The position numbers were made by a program, and so were the translations under genes. From positions 6,648,608 through 6,712,607 of the forward strand of contig NC_092647.1 in the NCBI RefSeq assembly GCF_039555335.1: a DNA stretch of 64,000 bases, in the 5' to 3' direction. The notes under the pieces are model-generated. The model was given only the letters and a program-made list of their open reading frames with translations, made no database searches and had not been told where the DNA came from. The first letter of the stretch is position 1. Every line of letters starts with the position of its first letter. The DNA comes from Amphiura filiformis (lineage: Eukaryota > Echinodermata > Ophiuroidea > Amphilepidida > Amphiuridae). This document shows positions 29,455 to 64,000 of this stretch, piece by piece.

Positions 29455-29628
29455 ATGGGCTATTCCAGTTTAAATTCATACACTCCCTATGGAAGACAAG
29501 ACCTTAATCTCTCACACAGGGGGTGTACATTTCAAATGGAGTCACTCATTCATGTAGCCCAATTGAAATGCACCCTCCCTGTATGGAAGATTAAGATCAT
29601 GTCTTCCATAGGGGTGTATGGAATAGCC
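29455..29628. mobile_element. Family P MITE
   Basis: GGGCTATTCCAGTTTAAATT at the left; AGATCATGTCTTCCATAGGG and GGAATAGCCCA at the right, with a palindromic interior. Confidence 0.75.
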
Positions 29629-29785
29629 CAATCTATTAGGTATGAACACCCAACTGCTTCTTCAGCAATAACGATTTGAACTTATGCTTATTATTGCAAA
29701 ATTGATCAATATTTCAGATATTTTCTGTCATTAGAAAGATGCCATTGCATTTATCTTTTTCAATTAAGAATAAAATCATACATGA

Positions 29786-30069
29786 ACTGTTCCAGTTGAA
29801 ATCCACAATACCCCTGTGGAAGATTTTGGAAATATCTTCCACAGGGGGAGTATGTTTTTCAAATGTAAATTGGTCAGGGTTAATCATTTTGAAACACATA
29901 CTCCCCCTGTATTATGGCTTTACCTATATCTTCCACAACAGGAGTGAGTATTTCAAACGGAAATTACCCAATTGTCTATTCTATTCGAAACTCATACTCC
30001 CTCTGTGGAAGACTTTATTAGCTAAATCTTCCACAGGGGTAGTGTGGATTTCAAATGGAATAGCCCAAT
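29786..30069. mobile_element. Family P MITE, subfamily B
   Basis: TGTTCCAGTTGAAATCCACA at the left and GATTTCAAATGGAATAGCCC at the right, with four CTTCCACA(G)GGG-type segments between. It resembles 5152-5690 and 14152-14409. Confidence 0.75.
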
Positions 30070-30621
30070 TAAAGACATCATAGAAAAATGACTTGTCACA
30101 AAGAATAATAATAGTGTACCATATTTTCAAATGATATAGAAATGTGTATGATACCAGTACTGTTGATTCAATATGGCATTATTAAATGAATGTAATTTTG
30201 GGTATATTAGCTCAATCAGATTATCACTGCAAGAATACATCCCCCTCGTAAAGTAATATGATACATTTTTGTTCACAAAAAAAGTGGGCAGGAGTCAAAT
30301 TATTGTGACAAACAATTAACAAAGCACACAACTTTTGAATTTCCCCAATAAGTAATTTTACATATATCACCTTTACTCTCATAAAAGGCATGCAGCTACA
30401 CAATGAAGTGTAAATTTCCACATTATGTTGAAGCCTAGTAGTTGGTAGAACACATTCAGAGCGACGACATCTACAAAATAGCACGACTGGGAAAATGACA
30501 AGCTTGACATTTTTTCAGCTACGCATTGAAGTGACAACTCATCAAAGTTTTGATTCAAAATCAGTCACATTTAATATAAAAATATATGCTGCCAATTCTT
30601 CAGTTAGCTCTTGGTTCAATT

Positions 30622-30670
30622 TTAGAATAATGAGAATTCTCTGTTGGTTTGGCTCATTTCCTTTACAAAT
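30622..30670 (-). CDS. SPMIP11: SPMIP11 exon 3 (terminal)
   Basis: Acceptor TTTCTCCTCAG, then 49 nt encoding (R)FVKEMSQTNREFSLF and TAA at 30624-30622. A minus-strand ATTAAA at 30575-30570 is a possible polyadenylation signal. Confidence 0.8.
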
Positions 30671-33600
30671 CTGAGGAGAAAGAAAAGGAGAGAAAAGACA
30701 TGTATACAGAAATTAAAGTATGGTTTATTAAGGGGGTACTACACCCCTCTATAAATTTGTGTCTATTTTTGCATTTTTCTCAAAAACTAAAAACACAGTG
30801 GTAACAAAAGTTATGTATATGATAGGGGCAAGGAATCCAATTACTACACTGGAATTTCAGTGACCCAAGAGAAGCGGTTCGTTATTTATGATAAGAAAAA
30901 AGGTACCGCTAGAATGTACCTCATTTCCTATCATATATACTGAACCGCTTGTCTTGAGTCACTGAAATTCCAGTGTAGTAATTGGATTCCTTGCCCCAAT
31001 AATATACATAACTTTTGTTACCAGTGTGTTATTATTTTTTGAGAAAATGCAAAATAGTCACAAATTTACCACAGGGGTGTAGTACCCCTTAAGGTTATTC
31101 AAGTATAATGTATCAACAATTATTACAACTATAAATACCGTAACATAAATACTTATATGAACACAAATACTTATATGAACACAAATACACATAGTCAGAC
31201 ACGTGCAAATTTTCCTTCACTTTTAGGGTCAACCAAATATAAACCATACAGAACTGGACCAGGGATTTGAAAAATGCTCAAATTAGGGGAGGGGGTTCTA
31301 GAGCCAAGCTAAAATTATAGGTGTTGGGGCAGGGAGAATGTGCCCACCTCTGGATATGGGTAGGCCTGCTAAGAATATGTGAGTTTGAAGGCCAAAGGCA
31401 CCCTGATTTTCGCTTTTGTTGTTGCGATTTTTAATTTCTTTTTAAGGGCTGGGGTATGAGCGTTTGGACAGTATTTATTTTGGGACATTAGAGCACATCA
31501 GACATATCGAATTGCATTCTGAATACGAAGAATGTCATTCTGATATCAAATAATTTTGATTTTTTAAATTCGCAATTTGATACACATTTTATGGCAAATC
31601 ATTAAAAATTGATATTTTTGATATTTAACAGTACTTGAAGTAAACTTTATAAATCTGATGATTTATACTTAAAGTGTATGTAGGTGGGATGAAAAGCCGA
31701 CGATCAATTGAAAATTTTGACCTTTACATTATTGAAGATATGGATTTTTTTCCCAAAACACAAAAAAAAATTAGGTCTTTTTGGGAAAAAAATCCATATC
31801 TTCAATATGAAAGGTCAAAATTTTCAATTGACCGTCGGCTTTTCCTTCTGCTACATACACTTGAAGAATATATCATTAGATTTATAGAATTTACTTCGAG
31901 GACTGTTATATATCAAAAATTTGAAAAATATCAAATTTTTATAATTTGTCATAAAATTTGTATTATATTGTGATTTAAAAAAATGAAAATTATTTGATAT
32001 CAGAAAGACATGCTTCAGATTCAGAATGCAATTCGATAGGTCTGAGGTGCTCTCATGTCCCACAAAAATACTGTCGAAACGCAATAAACGCCATTTTGGA
32101 TCCCTTAAGTGGATTTGGAGAGTTTCTGAACCTAAAGCCTGAGTGCTAAAATCATTCATGGTTGATAACAAAACTTGGTTGCAAATTTCTATCCCTGCAA
32201 CATTTGGAAAAATCATCACCAAAAAATGCAATTGTGTATTATACTCACCTAGTCATTTCACTGTTAACAATAACATGTCTTGGAACGTGAGCCCATGGCT
32301 CCCTCTTTGTTACGTTATCTTTCTGATCCCACCAACCATAACACTGTGATGTTGTCAAAGGATTACGATACAAGTCATTTGGTGCTGCAGAGAGAAAACA
32401 AATCGAAACTTGGAAGTTGTAGCACTGTACAGTTTGATGATGATGACAATGTGTGCATCCATTTCAATTTAACAAATAAAATTATATGTGAAGATCACAG
32501 GCATTGCATTGGATTGTTGAAAACATCATCATCCTGGCGATCCTGGCTTAGTTTAAGACCATTGGCGCTACAGTAGCCTATATGGTAAAGACTGCTAATT
32601 TATCAAATTACAATGTAAACTTTCTCAACAAGGTTAAACTTGTTTTCAACTGTACAAACAAGCTTTATTTTGTTCCAAAATTCATGTTTTTGTAGCTATT
32701 TTTGAGGTAATAGAGCTTGATGCAAAACCGGTAAGTGGCCCCTGGTCACCCAGCCTTGGACACCAGCTCCGAAGCTTTCGTGCAGCACAAGCGCATGATG
32801 TACTATGCGTTTTGACAGTGATTTATGGTAGCGTATCATGCATTTTCAAACACGTTTAACATCTTTTTACTGCATGCCGCAATTCTACATTTTTCAAGAT
32901 AGGGAATTTCTCAAAAAACGTGATGTATTTTTTTGAGAAAATTCCCATTTATCAAATTTTCTGCAACTTTTCACTCATCTGATCATCTTTTCATGTGACA
33001 GAAGTGATGCTAATTTTATAAAGGTACCATACGTTGCTTGCTTTAGTTTTACGATTATTTTAGAAAAAAAACCTATAATTTGGTTCACCTCAAGTTCGGT
33101 AGTGACGTATATGTGTGGCGATCTTTTCTTTTAGACCACCCGAACTATATAAGGTTAAAACTACAAATTTATCAAATTAAACTTTCGCATCAAGGTTAAA
33201 CATGTTCTTAGCTATACACACATACCTTTTATTTCGTCGAACAAGCTTTATTTTGTTCCAAAATCCATGTTTTTATTGCAATTTTTGATGTAAAAGAGCT
33301 GAATATAAAACCGGTGATGCAAACTCCAAAACTTTCGCGTAGCACGAGCGCTTGTTGTACGCTTTCGTTCTGACGATGATTTACGCTCACGTATCAAGCA
33401 TTTTCAATAGCGTTTGACAGTATTTTACTGCATGACGCAATTTTGCATTTATTCAAGATGGCGAATTTCTCCAAAACACAATGTATTTTTCTTTAAAAAA
33501 ATCCCTCATTCCACTCATCTGATCATCTTTTTATGTGACGGAAGTTATGCTGATTTTATGAAGGTACGTTTCTTGTTTTTCCGATAATTTTTAAATTGTT

Positions 33601-34559
33601 TTTTGAGACAAAAACTTCCTAGCAGAATAGCCTTTTTCACTTGTTTTCAAAAAGTTGTTTTAACCTTGTTTTTTACCCCATAATTTCCCTCATTTATCGA
33701 AGCCCTGCCCTCCTTCCAATACATTAAACCTCGACTTCAAAGTGTTTGGCAACTGTTTAACCTTGATGCAAAATTAAACCTTGATGCAAAAGTAATAATT
33801 TAGTCCCTATATAGCGAGGGTGGTCTAAAGGAAAAGATCGCCCATATTTCGCTGGCTGGGGTTGCGTAAAATTAATCACATACAGCGTGCCGTACACTTA
33901 CGCATACAAGAGCGCTGAGCCTTTGTTGGCATGCATGCAGCGCAACCGTGAAAAGCACTGACGTCACTACCAAACTTGAAGCAAACCAAAATGTGAGAAA
34001 AATGGCCTTTTTCACTTACCCTGTAATTTCCGTCATTTATCGAAGACCCCCTTCCAATGTACATTAATGATTAAACCTGACAAAATGTTTGGCAACTTTT
34101 TAACCATGTCCATGAATGATGGCATTGATGCAAAACTAAACCTTGTTGATGCAAAAGTAAAAATGTTGTCCTTATAATATAGGGAGGCCGAGGGTGGTCT
34201 AATTTGGAAATCATTCATGGTAAATAATTAATTAATAATATTATATAAATATAATTAACAAAATTTTTGATTGAGCAAAAATAGACTAACTCACCTTTTT
34301 CTGTTCTAGTATGTTTATGTAGTCTTTCTGTATACTTGACATAACTCCCCTTGTGCTCCTCATTCACTCCTGGCTTTATGACTCGGTTGTGTTGATTCAT
34401 GTTTATAGGCGGAAGTTGAGAAGTAGGTGGTCTGAATGTTACGTACGAATCGGCAGGGATTTTACAGTCTAGTTTGTAGCCCGAGTCTTCATTTGGCTGT
34501 TTTGTTTGTGATCTAATGTGGTCCTGATAACCAAGTTCTGTTAACTGGAAAAACGACAT
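30622..34559 (-). CDS. SPMIP11: SPMIP11 (TEX49) homologue, complete three-exon gene
   Basis: Minus-strand coding exons 34559-34295, 32384-32249 and 30670-30622 total 450 nt: 149 residues and TAA. All junctions are GT-AG and in phase. The protein starts MSFFQLTELGYQDHI, has a charged middle with LPPIN, then NPLTTSQCYGWW, EPWAHVPRHVIVNSEMT and ends RFVKEMSQTNREFSLF. The start (M-x-FF-x-L-x-x-LGYQ), the TSQ..GWW segment, the PRH...S.MTRF segment and the FSL(F/Y) end match my memory of vertebrate SPMIP11/TEX49, a sperm microtubule inner protein found within axonemal doublets. It lies head-to-head with CCT5. Some other short microtubule inner protein remains possible. Confidence 0.75.
30728..31092. 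mobile_element. Palindromic TTAA MITE, 365 bp, copy 1
   Basis: TTAAGGGGGTACTACACCCC at the left is mirrored by GGGGTGTAGTACCCCTTAA at the right; pairing continues nearly to the centre. A homologue is at 46998-47366. It lies in SPMIP11 intron 2. Confidence 0.85.
31442..32108. mobile_element. Palindromic TTAA MITE, 667 bp
   Basis: TTAAGGGCTGGGGTATGAGC at the left and ACGCCATTTTGGATCCCTTAA at the right bound a long imperfect palindrome: ACATATCGAATTGCATTCTG pairs with CAGAATGCAATTCGATAGGT. Apparent ORFs inside are by-products. It lies in SPMIP11 intron 2. Confidence 0.8.
32249..32384 (-). CDS. SPMIP11: SPMIP11 exon 2
   Basis: Acceptor CTCTCTGCAG and donor TAG|GTGAGT on the minus strand enclose 136 nt. 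It encodes APNDLYRNPLTTSQCYGWWD, then EPWAHVPRHVIVNSEMT. Both edges fit the adjoining exons in phase. Confidence 0.8.
32580..33860. repeat. Diverged tandem duplication in SPMIP11 intron 1
   Basis: Two blocks (about 32590-33060 and 33150-33600) share AATTTATCAAATTA, CAAGCTTTATTTTGTTCCAA, AAAACCGGT and TCTGATCATCTTTT(C/T)ATGTGAC in the same order. GATCTTTTCTTTTAGACCACCC at 33121 is mirrored near 33820, so the second block may be a foldback element. Confidence 0.55.
34295..34559 (-). CDS. SPMIP11: SPMIP11 exon 1
   Basis: ATG at 34559-34557 opens 88 codons plus one base; the donor reads AAAAG|GTGAGT. No upstream in-frame start is seen close by, and the MSFFQL start agrees with the family. Confidence 0.78.
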
Positions 34560-34657
34560 TCTTACGGTGTCCTAAAGTTCTAAAACTGCAAAAGTATTGA
34601 CGACTGGAGAGGATCAATTCCAAATTCTGCAGGATGCAACGAGACGCCGGGCTTCTT

Positions 34658-34671
34658 GTTTCCCTGGGAAC
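34658..34671. promoter_or_regulatory. RFX-type X-box
   Basis: GTTTCCCTGGGAAC is a near-palindromic match to the RFX consensus GTTNCC-(AT)-GGNAAC. It lies 99 bp upstream of the SPMIP11 start codon, in the usual range for X-boxes of ciliary genes. Confidence 0.6.
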
Positions 34672-35151
34672 ACAAGTTGTTTTGATTAGTGTTTCTATAA
34701 TTTCTTCAAACTATTATAGAACTTTGAAATGCAAAGAAGAAATTAATTTCTTCCAGTAATTCCAAGTAATGGTTTGGTTTTAATGGTTTGATATATCATC
34801 ATGTTTTTAATTAAAGAAAACCTGTGTGTATAAGCCAAGCCAATTAACATAATTATTAATCTTTTTTTTAAAGTTAAAAACACTGAAAATGGTTTATGTA
34901 CATAAAATACGTAGTTTTAAAATCACGTAATAAATCCAATACATCGCGTAATTTATGGATAATTTATGTCCTCGTTCAAATAATTCATTGTCAAAATTGA
35001 CCATTAAATGATTTTAACACAACATTTTAATACGTTTGGATATATAAAATTATAAAATATAGTATTTTATATTTAAATTTATTTTTGTGCTGCATTTATA
35101 TGGAAATTTATTTTATTTTTTTGGCTCAAAGATTTACTCAGTGCGAACAAG

Positions 35152-35169
35152 CCAATCATCCGCCATATT
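35152..35169 (+). promoter_or_regulatory. CCAAT box and adjacent YY1-type site
   Basis: CCAAT at 35152-35156 is followed by CCGCCATATT at 35160-35169, a match to the YY1 consensus. Both are about 110-125 bp before the CCT5 start codon. Confidence 0.5.
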
Positions 35170-35182
35170 GGGAAGGATGATT

Positions 35183-35195
35183 TTCTAGAAAATTC
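35183..35195. promoter_or_regulatory. Heat-shock element
   Basis: TTCTAGAAAATTC is a perfect three-unit element TTCnnGAAnnTTC, 83 bp before the CCT5 ATG. Mammalian CCT subunit genes are known to respond to HSF1/HSF2. Confidence 0.6.
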
Positions 35196-35278
35196 ACATG
35201 TGCAGTAGGACAAGTACAGGTTAAAAATCCAGCCCCATCTTACTCTAAATAACAAAGTTATTCATCCAAATTGTCAGG

Positions 35279-64000
<28,722 letters not shown>

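Larger units (their letters stand above)
16342..30621. other. Intergenic DNA / possible TMEM245 3' UTR
   Basis: I found no convincing coding exon in this 14-kb stretch. ORFs up to 114 codons have no recognisable motifs and no supporting splice structure. The first part may be TMEM245 3' UTR, but no single polyadenylation signal stands out. The remainder is largely the repeats listed separately. Confidence 0.55.
34560..35278. promoter_or_regulatory. Divergent promoter, SPMIP11 / CCT5
   Basis: The two start codons face away from each other across 719 bp. The centre (34800-35150) is very AT-rich; recognisable factor sites cluster near each gene. No TATA box is evident near CCT5. Shared regulation is inference. 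Confidence 0.6.

Noticed and set aside
31674-32231. ORFs of 99 and 126 codons on both strands
   Set aside because: Both lie largely within the palindromic TTAA MITE at 31442-32108, so they mirror its arms.
32280-32576. 98-codon plus-strand ORF
   Set aside because: It overlaps SPMIP11 exon 2 in antisense; the minus strand has splice signals in phase and family similarity.

Overview
The window is animal nuclear DNA: AT-rich, with long introns, GT-AG splice sites and many short palindromic DNA transposons. The gene content and the intron-hosted snoRNA suggest an invertebrate deuterostome such as an echinoderm or hemichordate; this assignment is inference from style and is not proven. None of the protein genes is visible as a long ORF. 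I rebuilt them from short exons by matching splice signals, codon phase and family similarity.

Layout. (1) 800-16341, + strand: the 3' part of TMEM245, an AI-2E-transporter-like multipass membrane protein. It includes two adjacent, homologous 99-nt exons (1974-2072 and 2133-2231) that look mutually exclusive. (2) 16342-30621: intergenic DNA or long 3' UTR, filled with miniature transposons, including two inverted 1.1-kb TTAA-flanked elements. (3) 30622-34559, - strand: a complete three-exon gene for a 149-residue homologue of SPMIP11/TEX49, a sperm microtubule inner protein. (4) 34560-35278: a 719-bp divergent promoter with an RFX-type X-box on the SPMIP11 side and a perfect heat-shock element plus CCAAT and YY1 sites on the CCT5 side. 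(5) 35279 to beyond 64000, + strand: CCT5, the epsilon subunit of the TRiC/CCT chaperonin; eight exons (393 codons) are present and the last third lies outside.

The most notable content is in the CCT5 introns. Twelve copies of a 155-160-nt sequence, all in the sense of the host gene, occur in introns 3, 5, 7 and 8 and nowhere else in the window. They have a terminal stem, box C, box D, an internal D'/C' pair, and two guide segments complementary to adjacent sites in 28S rRNA. I identify them as U15 (SNORD15) box C/D snoRNAs. In human the U15 host is RPS3. The copies spread with tandem duplication of CCT5 exon-intron segments: decayed copies of exon 6 and of the end of exon 8 lie between them, yet the snoRNA units are much better preserved than the duplicated exons and flanks. 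The introns also hold a 5'-truncated, frameshifted non-LTR retrotransposon (about 57960-60465), two minisatellites (one rich in AGGTCA half-sites) and many nested foldback elements.

Functionally, the CCT chaperonin folds tubulin and actin, U15 directs 2'-O-methylation of large-subunit rRNA, and SPMIP11 sits inside sperm doublet microtubules. A divergent tubulin-chaperone/ciliary-protein promoter is therefore plausible but unproven.
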